DNA of 64,000 bases from NCBI RefSeq assembly GCF_900269665.1, contig NZ_LT985361.1, positions 5,137,039 through 5,201,038 of the forward strand, written 5' to 3'. Every line of letters starts with the position of its first letter. The stretch's first letter is position 1. The notes below the pieces were generated by a model. The model had not been told where the DNA came from, searched no databases, and was given only the letters and a program-made list of their open reading frames with translations. Below are positions 12,101-19,333 of the stretch, piece by piece. This DNA comes from Nocardia suismassiliense. GTDB taxonomy: Bacteria; Actinomycetota; Actinomycetes; Mycobacteriales; Mycobacteriaceae. A program made the translations under genes and the position numbers.

Positions 12101-15100
12101 CCACCACATCGCGCACCGCCGCCGTGAACGCCACCGCGTCGAAGGCACCCGTCACCCGGGCGGCCAGCGGCATGTTGTAGGTGGCCGACGGCCCCTCCAA
12201 CCGGTGGATGAACCACAGTCGCCGCTGCGCGAACGACAGCGGAATCACCTCGGGTCGCGGCCGGGCGACCAGCATCGGGCGCATGGTGACGCCGGCGTCG
12301 AGCCGGGTCACCAACTGCGCCACCGTCGGCGCGTCGAATACCGTCCGGATCGGCACCTCGACCCCGAGCACCACCCGGATCCGGCTGATCAGCCGGGTGG
12401 CGGACAACGAATGACCGCCCAGCTCGAAGAAGCTGTCGTCCGCGCCGACCCGGTCGATCCCCAGCACCTCACCGAACAACCCCGCCAGCACCCGTTCGCG
12501 CTCGCTGCCCGGCGCTCGATAGTCCCGCGAGGAGGCGAACTCCGGGGCGGGCAGCGCGGCCCGATCGAGCTTGCCGTTGGGAGTCAATGGCACGCGGTCG
12601 ATCACCATCACCACGGTCGGCACCAGGAACTCCGGCAGGCGTTCCGCGGCGAACCGGCGCACCTGTGCCCCCTCGAGCGCGTTTCCGTTCGTGCCGCCGT
12701 TGCCGTTGCTGCGATCGGCGACCACATAACCAATCAGCTGCTTGTCGTCCGCGGTCCCGGTGTCGCGGGCCAGCACCACGGCCTGCGACACCGCAGGGTG
12801 TCGCACCAGCACCGATTCGACCTCGCCCGGCTCCACCCGGAAACCGCGGATCTTGACCTGATCGTCGGCGCGGCCGACGAACTCCAGCACCCCGGCCGGC
12901 GTCCAGCGCACCACATCGCCGGTGCGATACAACCGGCCACCGGTGCGATCGAACGGATCGGCGACGAACCGCGTTGCGGTCAACCCCGGCCGGCCGCGAT
13001 AGCCGCGCGCCAATTGCGCACCGGCCACATACAGTTCACCGGCCACCCCCACCGGAACCGGCGCCAGCCACGGGTCGAGCACGAACACCCGCATGTTGCC
13101 CAGCGGCGTCCCGATCGGGCTCTCACCCCGGGCGCCATGCTCGGCCAGCAGCTCCAGCTTCGTGACGTGCACCGTTGTTTCGGTGATCCCGTACATGTTC
13201 ACCAGCGCCGGACCGGCCGCGCCGACCGCGTACCACGGTTGTACGTGGCTGTGGTGCAACGCTTCCCCGCCGAAGATCACCAGGCGCAGCGCCGAATCGA
13301 CGCTGCCGCTCACCGACCGGGCCTCGGCCAGTGCGTGGAAAGCCGAGGGGGTCTGGTTGAGGATGGTCACGCCCTCGGCGACCACCAGCTCCCACAGCTG
13401 CGCGGGCGTGCGCACCACGTCCCATGGCACGACGACGACCCGGCCACCGTGCAGGAGTGCACCCCAGATCTCCCACACCGAAAAGTCGAAGGCCTGCGAA
13501 TGACACCAAGCCCACACATCGTCGGCCCGGAATTCACACCACGGCGCGGTACTCAGGAACAGCGACGCCACATTGCGATGGGTGACGGCCACGCCCTTCG
13601 GCGTGCCGGTGGAGCCGGAGGTGTAGATGAGATACGCGAGATTGCCGGGCAGCGGTGCGGCGGGCCGCACCACGTCATGCCGCGCCGCCTCGGCCTCTTC
13701 GAGCAGGATGAGCGGAACTCCGTGCTGCGGCAGCACTTTCGAGGTAGTACGGTCGGTGAGGACCGCGATCGGTGCGGCGTCGGCGAGCACGAACGCCAGC
13801 CGTTCGGCCGGATAACCGGGGTCGATCGGCAGATACGCACCACCCGCCTTCGACACCGCCAGGATGGCGACGATCAGCTCCGCCGACCTCGGCAAGGCCA
13901 CCGCCACCACGCTGTCCAGGCGCACACCCGCAGCGAGCAGAGTCTGCGCGACGCGATCCGCCCGCGCGTCGAGTTCCCGATACGACAGCCGCGCACCACC
14001 GGACACCACGGCCACCGCGTCCGGGGCCCGGCGCACCTGATCCTCGAACAAACCCAGCAGAGTCGCCGCCGGATCGACCGGCACTTCGGTGTCGTTCCAT
14101 GCCTCGACTACCAGCGACCGATCGTCGCCGAGGATATCCAACGCCGCGATCGGCGCCGCCGGATCGGTGATCGCCTGTGACAGGTAACGCGCGATCGAGT
14201 CGAGGTAGCCGCGCAGATCGTCTTCGGTGTAGAGCTGCGCGTCGCCTTCTATCCGCAGGTAACCCCCACGGGCCGACTGCCTTTCGTAGTGCAGGACGAT
14301 CGACAGATCCCCGCTGTTGCCTGCCGAGTAGACCTGGAGATCGGCTGTCCCACCGGTCATCCGCAACGCTCCGAAGAACGACATGACATTGATGACCGGA
14401 CCGAACGGGTTCCCCTGTGCGGGCGGCATTTTCAAGTCGCGCCGGATCTCCGACATCCCGTACCGGAGGTGGTCTCGCGCACCCGCGATGCTGTCCTGGA
14501 GTCGTCGGGACAGTTGCCCCAGCGAGAGGTCCCGGCCCGAATCCACCAGCAAGGGAACGGTATCCGACAGCTGGCACGGCGTCCGCCGGGCGATGGCATT
14601 CTGGTTGGAGACCGGCATCTGTACGCAGAATTCGTCGCGCAGCGCATACCGCTGGACCGCGGCTGCCGCGACGGACATCAACAGGTAGGGCAGCTTCACG
14701 CCGATCGCCTGCGCGGAATCGATCAGCCTGCCGAGCTCCGCGCCGGAAAAGCCGTGGGTGCAACCGATCCGGCCGGGCTTGGCGTCTGGTGCGGCATTGC
14801 CCGGCAGGCGCAGCGGTTCGATCCCGGGCGGGATCTGCCCGCGCCAGTACTCGCGATCGATCGCCTGCTGGTGGCGACGGTACGCCCGATCACTCTCGAT
14901 GATCTCGTCGACGGGCACGAAATCGGCGGGCTCGATGGGCATTCCGGCGGTCAGTGCGCCGTATACATCCAGCACCCGCTGCGCCCAGGTGGCGACACCG
15001 ACCCCATCCATGATGATGTGGTGGAAGCACATCGACAGAAAGTATTGTCCGGCCTCGACTTTGAGCAGTGCGACGCGCAACAGCGCGTCCAGCTCCAGAT

Positions 15101-15434
15101 CGAAGGCCAGCTCGAGCTCGCGGGACATGTAGTCGAAGGCGGCCGAGATGGGCTCGGGCTGTTCGGTGAGATCGAGGTAGGCGGGCATCCAATCGCGGGT
15201 GTTCCGGTCGATCTGCATCGGCCCGTCGGCGCCACCGACGAAATTGACCGTGAGCGCTTCCGATTCCGCGAACACATGCCGCAGCGCGGTGACGAAATGG
15301 CCGAGTTCCAGCTCGGCCTCGATGTCGATATATATCAGGCAATTATTGGGAATATCGGAAAGCTCGTGGGCCAGCCAAAGTTCTTTTTGAATCGATGTCA
15401 GACTGCGCAGCAGTGACTTGTTACCGGATTGCAT
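186..15434 (-). CDS. Four-module nonribosomal peptide synthetase with two N-methyltransferase domains (C-A-PCP, C-A-PCP, C-A-NMT-PCP, C-A-NMT-PCP)
   Basis: 5082 aa. C1 (about 10-440) has HHIIMDG and differs from the three internal C domains, which carry HHIASDGWS, HHIAGDGWS and HHIAGDGWS near residues 1190, 2255 and 3730. As the first domain of the first gene it may be an acylating starter C domain (inference). A-domain YTSGSTG motifs lie near 605, 1680, 2741 and 4212. PCP motifs GGHSL lie near 1006, 2069, 3542 and 5022. N-methyltransferase domains with VLEIGVGSG are inserted in A3 (about 3120) and A4 (about 4595). Ten-residue codes read by eye are A1 DFWNIGMVHK (the established Thr code), A2 DAYFWGVTFK (Val/Ile-like), A3 DAYFNGLVDK and A4 DAYFIGGACK (not recognised). 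I see no epimerase or thioesterase, so chain release must lie downstream. The ATG has GGGAG 7 nt upstream. Confidence 0.97.
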   Translation of the reverse strand: MQSGNKSLLRSLTSIQKELWLAHELSDIPNNCLIYIDIEAELELGHFVTALRHVFAESEALTVNFVGGADGPMQIDRNTRDWMPAYLDLTEQPEPISAAFDYMSRELELAFDLELDALLRVALLKVEAGQYFLSMCFHHIIMDGVGVATWAQRVLDVYGALTAGMPIEPADFVPVDEIIESDRAYRRHQQAIDREYWRGQIPPGIEPLRLPGNAAPDAKPGRIGCTHGFSGAELGRLIDSAQAIGVKLPYLLMSVAAAAVQRYALRDEFCVQMPVSNQNAIARRTPCQLSDTVPLLVDSGRDLSLGQLSRRLQDSIAGARDHLRYGMSEIRRDLKMPPAQGNPFGPVINVMSFFGALRMTGGTADLQVYSAGNSGDLSIVLHYERQSARGGYLRIEGDAQLYTEDDLRGYLDSIARYLSQAITDPAAPIAALDILGDDRSLVVEAWNDTEVPVDPAATLLGLFEDQVRRAPDAVAVVSGGARLSYRELDARADRVAQTLLAAGVRLDSVVAVALPRSAELIVAILAVSKAGGAYLPIDPGYPAERLAFVLADAAPIAVLTDRTTSKVLPQHGVPLILLEEAEAARHDVVRPAAPLPGNLAYLIYTSGSTGTPKGVAVTHRNVASLFLSTAPWCEFRADDVWAWCHSQAFDFSVWEIWGALLHGGRVVVVPWDVVRTPAQLWELVVAEGVTILNQTPSAFHALAEARSVSGSVDSALRLVIFGGEALHHSHVQPWYAVGAAGPALVNMYGITETTVHVTKLELLAEHGARGESPIGTPLGNMRVFVLDPWLAPVPVGVAGELYVAGAQLARGYRGRPGLTATRFVADPFDRTGGRLYRTGDVVRWTPAGVLEFVGRADDQVKIRGFRVEPGEVESVLVRHPAVSQAVVLARDTGTADDKQLIGYVVADRSNGNGGTNGNALEGAQVRRFAAERLPEFLVPTVVMVIDRVPLTPNGKLDRAALPAPEFASSRDYRAPGSERERVLAGLFGEVLGIDRVGADDSFFELGGHSLSATRLISRIRVVLGVEVPIRTVFDAPTVAQLVTRLDAGVTMRPMLVARPRPEVIPLSFAQRRLWFIHRLEGPSATYNMPLAARVTGAFDAVAFTAAVRDVVARHESLRTVFVETDGVPAQLVLEADNVDVPVTIADVAPNAVDAAVAEAARYPFELSTQIPIRAGAFRYGDGEWTVLVLIHHIASDGWSAASLLDDLSTAYAARREGRAPEWAPLPVQYVDYTLWQQELLGSPDDPDSVLSRQFGYWRAELDGLPEQLRLPTDRPRPRVASYRGDVVLFDIEPEVRTAVERLAAREGATVSMVWQSALAVLLAKLGAGEDIPIGSPIAGRTDDALADLVGFFVNTWVLRATVSPAASFTEILDGVRAKALAAYDNQDAPFELLVELLNPTRSSAYHPLFQVLLTLQNNTLPTLRLPGARVTPHMPATNTSRFDLTFNIGDAPAGARDNGTAAGWDGYIEYATDLFDRSTVEAMAGRLVRILRQVVAKPDTAVGAVDVLDSDERDLVLYRWNDTFAPVDRDATVVASFEAQVARTPDAVAVACGDHEISYRELDTRATELACLLVSRGVGPDTIAAVALPRSAELIVALLAVLKAGGGYLPIDPTYPSDRLAFILADAAPVVVVTDSATADLLPDTAAPHLYLDTTDVVEGATLDRAVAAASQNLAYVIYTSGSTGVPKGVAITHRNVVAFATKHSWHDGAHASVLVHSSVAFDASTYEIWVPLLGGGRIVVAPPGRTDIAVLGRQLVAHKVTAVFLTTRLFELFVDHCPDTLAGLREVWVGGEEMPPEVFARALRLCPQTRIVHVYGPTETTTFAIRRPFRAGERFDDVLVPIGTPLANVRAFVLDSWLAPVPAGVAGELYVAGAQLGRGYHGRADLTAARFVADPFDPNGGRLYRTGDLVRRNHGGQVEFLGRIDDQVKIRGFRVEPGEVESVLAQHPSVAQALVVVRDSDTGDKQLIGYVVADRTGDRTDLVGAEVRDFAAARLPEFMVPTVVMVIDAVPLTANGKLDRAALPAPESVSSVRYRAPGSARERVLAELFGAVLGRDRVGVDDSFFELGGHSLLATRLASRIRVELGIEVPIRTVFDAPTVAQLATRLDAGVQVRPALLARPRPDVVPLSFAQRRLWFIHRLEGPSATSNMALAVRLHGVDVAALTAAIGDVVTRHESLRTVFVDADGVPSQRVLDVDSVEVPVTVTDMRAADPAETDAAVTSAVRYGFDLSSEIPLRATVFRRTDDAAVLVLLIHHIAGDGWSLTPLLRDLSEAYATRRDHQAPRWRPLPVQYADYTLWQRELLGSSTDPDSVLSQQFEYWRRELEGLPEQLRLPTDRPRPRVASYRGDMVHFQIEPEIRAAVERLAAREGATVSMVLQSALAVLLFKLGAGEDIPIGAPIAGRTDEALAELVGFFVNTWVLRAAVVPDASFTEILGVVREKALAGYENQDVPFELLVELLNPARSAAHHPLFQVTLAFQNNTLPALELSGVRIEPYPAGTATARFDLFFNIAEAPAGDPWSGFVEYATELFDRSTVEAMAARLVRLLRQVGSDPEVPVGAIDVLDSDERELVLRRWNDTTVEVPATATLTELFAAQVAATPDAIAVVCADAKLTYHDLDRRADRLARALISRGVGPDGVVAVALPRSTNLIVTLLGVLKAGGGYLPIDPAYPSDRLAFVLADAAPVVVVTDSATAHALPPTATPHLYLDAMEALDGDRAGLDRVVAIDAHNLACVIYTSGSTGVPKGVGITHHNVVNLVNQAWRTGVEDRVLVHSSIAFDASTYEIWPALCGGATLVVAGEQRSDPAEITRLVETWSVTKMFATPPLLSALVDHVEALPDNPFRSLRQVNTGADTLTSGLVRALRGTCRDLRVDNLYGPTEATVDVTAYRVPEDEPGAVVPIGVPVANSRVFVLDSWLVPVPVGVSGELYVAGAQLARGYHGRAGLTAARFVADPFDRTGGGRLYRTGDVVRWTSAGVLEFAGRVDDQVKIRGFRVEPGEVESVLAQHPSVAQAVVVAHDSEAGKQLVGYVVADHSGATVGEGELVGQWRRVYDDLYAGAEHAPDLGPVDGDEVGFVTGFGGWNSSYTGRAIPVEQMREWRATTVERIRGLRPERVLEIGVGSGLLMSQLAPDCAEYWATDFSSATISTLQRQLGELNEQWVDRVSLSVRGADETDGLPEHYFDTVVLNSVIQYFPSQNYMRRVLERVLGVLAPGGAVFIGDVRNLALLEEFTTAAQIARNGGDDPVAVADRVRRDISAEQELLLAPEYFLALGEVLDIGAVDIELKRGYSMNELTRYRYDVVVHPAAVNPLSVAEVPKVAFHDHDSLQTLLRDQHPDGIRITGIPHAGLVGEVEATHRIKAGHVGIATDALGVGFEGMLETISDRAGVVPEDLHLLGRRLGYATAVTWSARPDRMDAVFVDATTLDARPLADVYTAAGPVGDPAAYANNPQAGLLAADVRRWASDRLPEFMVPATVMVIGSVPLTSSGKLDRRALPDPEFASSAEYRAPDSEREQVLAELFAEILGLDRVGVDDNFFTLGGHSLLATRLASRIRAVTGVEVPIRTIFDAPTVAQLVTRLDADVQVRPPLLPRPRPDVVPLSFAQRRLWFIHRLEGPSATYNMPLPVRLSGVFDASAFAAALGDVVARHESLRTVFVEAEGVPTQQVLAADSVEVPVTVDVETVDPAELDAAVNAAVRYAFDLSSEIPIRATVFRSGGDECVLVLLVHHIAGDGWSAAPLLRDLATAYAARLEHRAPRWAPLPVQYVDYTLWQREFLGSPDDPDSVLSQQYEYWRRELDGLPEQLRLPTDRPRPRVASYRGDMVVFGIDPEIRTAVERLAAREGATVSMVLQSALAVLLFKLGAGEDIPLGSPIAGRTDEALADLVGFFVNTWVLRATVAPATSFAEVVAQVRSKALAAYENQDVPFELLVELLNPARSAAHHPLFQVSLAFQNNALPTLRLPGVGFEPYPASIAASRFDLFFNVADAPAGDPWSGFVEYSTDLFDRSTVESMVHRFVRILDRIVSDPGGPVGAIDVLDTEEQESVLRRWNDTAVAVPDTTMVGLFEAQVARTPAATAVIGGDTEISYRELDSRADGLARTLVARGVRPDSLVAVALPRSVELIVALLGVLKAGGGYLPIDPGYPSDRLSFILSDAAPVVVVTDSATAHFLPDTAVPHHYLDAPGTNGGEPGDLAEIGLRPQHLAYVTYTSGSTGVPKGVEITHRNLVNLVARAWSVDPEDRVLTHSSIAFDATTYEIWPALAGGAALVVTESSRSDLVELTDVIERRSVTKMFATPPLLSALADHVEPLSGTPLRSLRRVIAGGAELTAAVVRKLNAKHAGVQVMNGYGPTETTACVTDYDVLGDVEGAVPIGRPSVNVRVFVLDSWLAPVPVGVAGELYVAGTQLARGYHGRAGLTAARFVADPFDPAGGGRLYRTGDVVRWNNSGQLEFVGRADDQVKVRGFRVEPGEVETALEQHPSVSRAVVVVRDSSTGGQQLVGYVVADRSGPVAGEEELVGQWRRVYDDLYGAAGKKADSPGNGNGDKAPAGFGMDFGGWNSSYTGTSIPIEQMREWREATVQRIRGLAPRRVLEIGVGSGLLLSQLAPDCDEYWASDFSAATIATMQQQLDELDAPWTERVSLSVRSAEDIAGLPEEYFDTVVVNSVVQYFPGERYLRRVLEQILGLLAPGGAIFVGDVRNLGLLEEFTTAVQIARNDGDDPAAIRERVRRTVFAEQELLVAPEYFHAVCRATDFETVDIELKRGYSVNELTRYRYDVVLHKTPTKALSVAEVPKVEFRDHDWLRTLLQSRHPDGIRVTGIPHAGLTGQIEAVNRIRTGEPVPAAPRTHPRAAGFEGILADPAARMDAGLLPEDLHVLADRLGYTTAVTWSAQPDRMDAVFIDSATAQSRPLTDVYLPAAEVADPTPYASNPQDTLLPAAVKELAAERLPEFMVPSVVMVIDDVPLTANGKLDRAALPDPEFAAAAQYRAPSSERERVLAELFAEILGLDRVGVDDSFFALGGHSLLATRLASRIRAVLGVEVPIRVIFDAATVAELDRRWPELAPSRRPALRRMNREVGL
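730..1880 (-). repeat. Intragenic duplication: NMT plus A-domain tail of module 4, paired with about 5160-6300 of module 3
   Basis: The inserted methyltransferase and the following tail of the A domain are very similar in modules 3 and 4. Shared protein stretches include QWRRVYDDLY, FGGWNSSYTG, EQMREWR, VLEIGVGSGLL, LEEFTTA and DIELKRGYS. The C-domain start encoding PLSFAQRRLWFIHRLEGPSA likewise recurs near 12.2, 9.0, 4.6 and 0.15 kb. Boundaries are approximate. This suggests module duplication or gene conversion. Confidence 0.75.
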
Positions 15435-16006
15435 GACAAACTCCCTCGCTTATCACCTTTGCCGGGCCGTACCGATCCGCTGCTGGCCGAACGGAATCGT
15501 TTTCGGCGGTGCGGGCGCGCCGCGGGTGCATCGCCGTACTGCACCGCCGCACGCTCAGCTCGCTGCGCTGGCAAAGGTGGGGACACTCGGTGCCCCCGAT
15601 CGACTGACGCCGCCCCCGACGACGAATCCGCACCGGGCCACCTGCTTGACCACCGATGCGGCACCCACCCTGAATCACCGTGCGCGACAACCCTGTCCAC
15701 AGCCTGCGACAGCAGGGCGAAACGGCGATTCAACTGGTGCGGCGCGTGACAAAGCCCGGAAGTGGCCGCTTGCTCAAAACTAGATGAGCTGTTGCTGGCC
15801 GGACAGCTCGTCGGCTGCCGATGAACTCGTATCCCCCGAATCATGCTGCCGCACACTCGATCAGGATGTCTCGAGCTGCGTAACTGCCGCTGTACTAGCG
15901 CATAAATCACTGGTCAAAGTGGTAACTATCCAGTGTTCCTCCCTCGGAGGAGTCCGGCGCCACCTATGCTCAGCGCTGGTAGCACATGGTTCAGGAGGGC
16001 TTGTCC
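15435..16006. promoter_or_regulatory. Divergent control region between the NRPS and its likely SARP activator
   Basis: About 570 bp without a convincing gene separate the divergent NRPS and activator. Three symmetric elements are visible. The first is an imperfect inverted repeat at 15808-15824 (TCGTCGGC / GCCGATGA). The second is a perfect CACTGG / CCAGTG pair at 15908-15913 and 15930-15935 with a 16-nt spacer. The third is a short hairpin at 15937-15951 (TCCTCC-CTC-GGAGGA). I could not pick out a clear SARP heptamer repeat at 11-bp spacing or a convincing -35/-10 pair. Confidence 0.45.
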
Positions 16007-19000
16007 ATGGCGCACACGCAGATCAGATACGGGGTGCTCGGTTCGTTCACAGCAAGGCGCGACGACTGTGAAATCGAGCTGGGCCCAGCGAAACAGCAAG
16101 CGGTGCTTGCGGCACTGATGCTGGAGATGAACCGGCCGGTAACGGTGAACGCGATCATCGACGGGGTGTGGGGCGAACACCCCCCTGGTGACGCGCGCAA
16201 CGGTGTGCAGACCTACGTCAGCAGGCTGCGTCGCGCCTTGGCGCCGTGCCGCAAGGCCACCGAACCCGCGCTGGTGTGGGCGGAGACCGGCTACGTGCTC
16301 CACGGCGACCCCTCGCTGTCCGACCACGTCGCGTTCGACCGGCTGCTCGCTACCGCCGAGCGATGCCGGCGCGACAGCGACCTCGCCGCGGCCGCCACGC
16401 ACACCGATGCCGCGTTGGCACTGTGGCGCGGCGAACCGTTCAGCGGCCTGGCGGGCCCCATCATCGAGGCCGAACGCCGCAGGTTGCAGGAGCGCTACCT
16501 GACCGCGCTCGAGCACCGCGCCGCGATCAAGCTCGCCCGCGGCCAGCACGCCGAAGCCGTCGCCGAGCTCGCCCCGCTGGTCACCTCTTATCCGCTGCAG
16601 GAACGGTTTCGGACGCTGCTCATGCTCGGGCTCTACCACTGCGGGCGGCAAGCCGAGGCGCTGCTGGTCTTCCAGGACGCGCAGCGCCATCTCGCCGACG
16701 AGATCGGGATCGAACCGGGACGCGAACTGCGCGAGCTGCACCGCAGAATCCTGCGCGACGAGATCGAGCCGCCACTGGGTGGCGTATCGGCACCGACCGG
16801 TCGGCATGAATCGCTCTACAGCACAACCGATTTCGCAGGCCTCGAGCAGGAGGCGGCCCGGCCCGCCGCGAATATGGCTGCCGAGGGCGCCCCCGCACCG
16901 GGCGAGATCGGCGGCGGGGACAAGACCGAGTTCCAGCCCGAGGTGCTGCCCAGCCGAAATCAGCTGCCCGGCGACATCGCGGACTTCACCGGCCGCACCG
17001 GCGAGATGGACCGGCTCCTCGCCGACATACCGCCGGAAGCGGCTCGCCCGACCGTGTTGATCGAGGCTATCGACGGCATGGCCGGAGTGGGTAAGACGAC
17101 GCTCGCGATTCACGCGGCGCACCGGCTCAGCAGCCGCTTTCCCGACGCCCAGCTCTATATCGACCTGCACGGGCACGCCGCCGAGAGCGCGCCCGTCGAA
17201 CCGATGGTCGCGCTGGACCGGCTGTTGCGCGCGGTGGGCGTGCCGAGCGAGTCGATACCGCCGGATCTGGATGCGCGAGCCGCCATGTGGCGCACCAGAA
17301 TCGCCGCCCGGTCGGCGCTGCTGGTGCTGGACAACGTCGCCGACGTCGATCAGGTGCGGCCGCTGCTGCCCGGCACGGCCAGCTGCCTGGTGCTGATCAC
17401 GAGCAGGCGCAGGCTCGTCGACCTGGAAGTCTCCAGAACCCTGTCACTGGACGTGTTTTCACGCGAAGACGCCACCGCGCTGTTCACCACCATCGTGCAC
17501 GACGAGCGCGTCGCGGCGGAGCCCGAGGCGGTGCAGGAAACCGTCCGGTTGTGCGGTTATCTGCCGCTGGCCATTCGCATCGCGGCCGGACGGCTGCGCG
17601 CCCGGCCGGTCTGGCCGATCGACCGGTTGGCCGAGCGGCTCCGACATCCCAGCCGGCTGGAACACCTGTCCGCGGGATCCCGCAGCGTAGCGGCCGCCCT
17701 CACCGCCAGTTTCCAAGACCTGTCGAGCGATCAGCAGCGCGTCTTCCGGCTGCTCGGCCTGCACCCCGGCCGCGACTTCGACACCTACGCCACCGCCGCC
17801 CTCGCCGATATCGGGATCGACGCCGCCGAGCAGATCCTGGAGGCGCTCGTCGATGTGCATCTGCTGGAACAAGTTGTGTCCGAGCGCTATCGGTTCCACA
17901 GTTTGGTACGCGATTACGCAGCGACACTGAGCGAGCCGTCTGATCTCGACGGCGATGCGGCGCTGACCCGGCTGTTCGACTACTACCGGTATGCCGCGTG
18001 GGCGGTCGGCACCCGAATACTGCCCGACCGCACCTTCCGCGTCGCCGATCTGCCCAGGCCGACGACGCCGACGCCCGCGCTCGTCACTCATCACGAGTGC
18101 GTGACCTGGTTACACAGCGAACGGCTCAACTTGCTGGCGATCGCCCGCGAGGCGACCAAGGCCCGCTGGTCCGGCTACACCAGGCTGTTCTCCGAAATCC
18201 TCTGGTGGCCCTACGTGACGGGCCTGCGCTGCTCCGACGACGCGATCACCTTGCATTTCGACGCGGTCGAAGTGGCGCGCAGCAGCGGCCAGCATGCCGA
18301 AGAGTGCCGTTTGCTGGTCAACCTGGGCTACACACTCTGGCGGATGCGGCATTGCCAGCAGGCGCTGGTGGTGCTGAACGACGCCGTCGGGCTGGCGCAC
18401 GGCATGCGCGACCAGGCCAACGCGGCGCGGGCCATGCACCACAGCGGGCTGGTCTACTTCCGGCTGGCGCGGTATCGGGATGCGCTGATGGGGTACCACC
18501 AAGCGCTGTCGTTGTCCCGGTCCAGCGGTAACAGGTACATGGAAGGCTATGCGCTGCAAGGGCTCGGGCAGGTCCACGAGCGGATGGGACACTGCGCGGA
18601 CGCCGTCGACTATCTGCGGCAAGCCGTCGATATCGCCGACGAAACCGGCGATCCGTACCTGCGCGCCAGCGCCCTCATGCGCATCAGCGATGCCGACATG
18701 CGGGTCGACAAATATGACGACGCGCTCGCACACCTGGAGGACGCGCGTAAAACGTTGACGCCGATGTCGCCGAATACCCTTTTCCACAACTATTTTTCGA
18801 TCCGCATCGGCAATACCTATTGTCAGCTGAAGCAGTACGACACAGCGGTGGAAAGTTTCCGGGTGGCGCTGGCGCGGGCCGAGCGCAGCAATGATCTGAT
18901 TCTCAAGTGTTGCGCGTATCTGGGTATCGGCGATATCCATCGCAGGCAGGGTCACTACCGGGAAGCGCTCGCCCACTACGAACGCGCGCTGCACATCGCC

Positions 19001-19324
19001 TATGCGTCCGGCTCGCCGTATGAGGAAATGCTGGCCTACGACGCCATCGCCACGGTCAGTTATTGCTCTGCGCACTTCTCGGTCGCGCGCAAGCACTGGA
19101 AGACCGCGTTGACGATCGCCGCAAGCCTGGGCCTGCCGGAGACCCGGCGCATCGCCGATCACGTCGCCAGCATCGATTCGACGTTCCTCGCCGCCACGGC
19201 AACGCAAGCGGCGGAAGCACATTCGGCCGAGTTCCGCAGAGCCGCGGCGTTGATCCGATGCGATCTGTCGCCGTCGAGTCGCGCCGTTGCGATGGCCGCG
19301 ATGGTCGATCCGAAGGGACCCTGA
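16007..19324 (+). CDS. AfsR-like SARP regulator (OmpR-type DNA-binding domain, BTAD, NB-ARC, TPR)
   Basis: 1105 aa. Residues 1-90 match the winged-helix DNA-binding domain of SARP activators. Residues about 98-245 match the BTAD domain, ending in EPGRELRELHRRIL. An NB-ARC ATPase follows with a P-loop GMAGVGKTTLA near residue 358 and LLVLDNVADVDQV as the probable Walker B. The C-terminal third is helical TPR repeats. I chose the ATG at 16007 because AGGAGG lies 8 nt upstream; an in-frame ATG at 15986 lacks a site. SARPs of this kind are established cluster-situated activators of antibiotic genes. Being divergent from the NRPS, this one most likely switches on that operon (inference). Confidence 0.93.
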   Translation: MAHTQIRYGVLGSFTARRDDCEIELGPAKQQAVLAALMLEMNRPVTVNAIIDGVWGEHPPGDARNGVQTYVSRLRRALAPCRKATEPALVWAETGYVLHGDPSLSDHVAFDRLLATAERCRRDSDLAAAATHTDAALALWRGEPFSGLAGPIIEAERRRLQERYLTALEHRAAIKLARGQHAEAVAELAPLVTSYPLQERFRTLLMLGLYHCGRQAEALLVFQDAQRHLADEIGIEPGRELRELHRRILRDEIEPPLGGVSAPTGRHESLYSTTDFAGLEQEAARPAANMAAEGAPAPGEIGGGDKTEFQPEVLPSRNQLPGDIADFTGRTGEMDRLLADIPPEAARPTVLIEAIDGMAGVGKTTLAIHAAHRLSSRFPDAQLYIDLHGHAAESAPVEPMVALDRLLRAVGVPSESIPPDLDARAAMWRTRIAARSALLVLDNVADVDQVRPLLPGTASCLVLITSRRRLVDLEVSRTLSLDVFSREDATALFTTIVHDERVAAEPEAVQETVRLCGYLPLAIRIAAGRLRARPVWPIDRLAERLRHPSRLEHLSAGSRSVAAALTASFQDLSSDQQRVFRLLGLHPGRDFDTYATAALADIGIDAAEQILEALVDVHLLEQVVSERYRFHSLVRDYAATLSEPSDLDGDAALTRLFDYYRYAAWAVGTRILPDRTFRVADLPRPTTPTPALVTHHECVTWLHSERLNLLAIAREATKARWSGYTRLFSEILWWPYVTGLRCSDDAITLHFDAVEVARSSGQHAEECRLLVNLGYTLWRMRHCQQALVVLNDAVGLAHGMRDQANAARAMHHSGLVYFRLARYRDALMGYHQALSLSRSSGNRYMEGYALQGLGQVHERMGHCADAVDYLRQAVDIADETGDPYLRASALMRISDADMRVDKYDDALAHLEDARKTLTPMSPNTLFHNYFSIRIGNTYCQLKQYDTAVESFRVALARAERSNDLILKCCAYLGIGDIHRRQGHYREALAHYERALHIAYASGSPYEEMLAYDAIATVSYCSAHFSVARKHWKTALTIAASLGLPETRRIADHVASIDSTFLAATATQAAEAHSAEFRRAAALIRCDLSPSSRAVAMAAMVDPKGP

Positions 19325-19333
19325 CCGGGCGAG

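Noticed and set aside
15857..15879. Two TCGA-containing heptamers (TCGATCA, TCGAGCT) as a SARP binding site
   Set aside because: They start 14 bp apart. SARP repeats are normally spaced one helical turn (11 bp), so I do not call a site.
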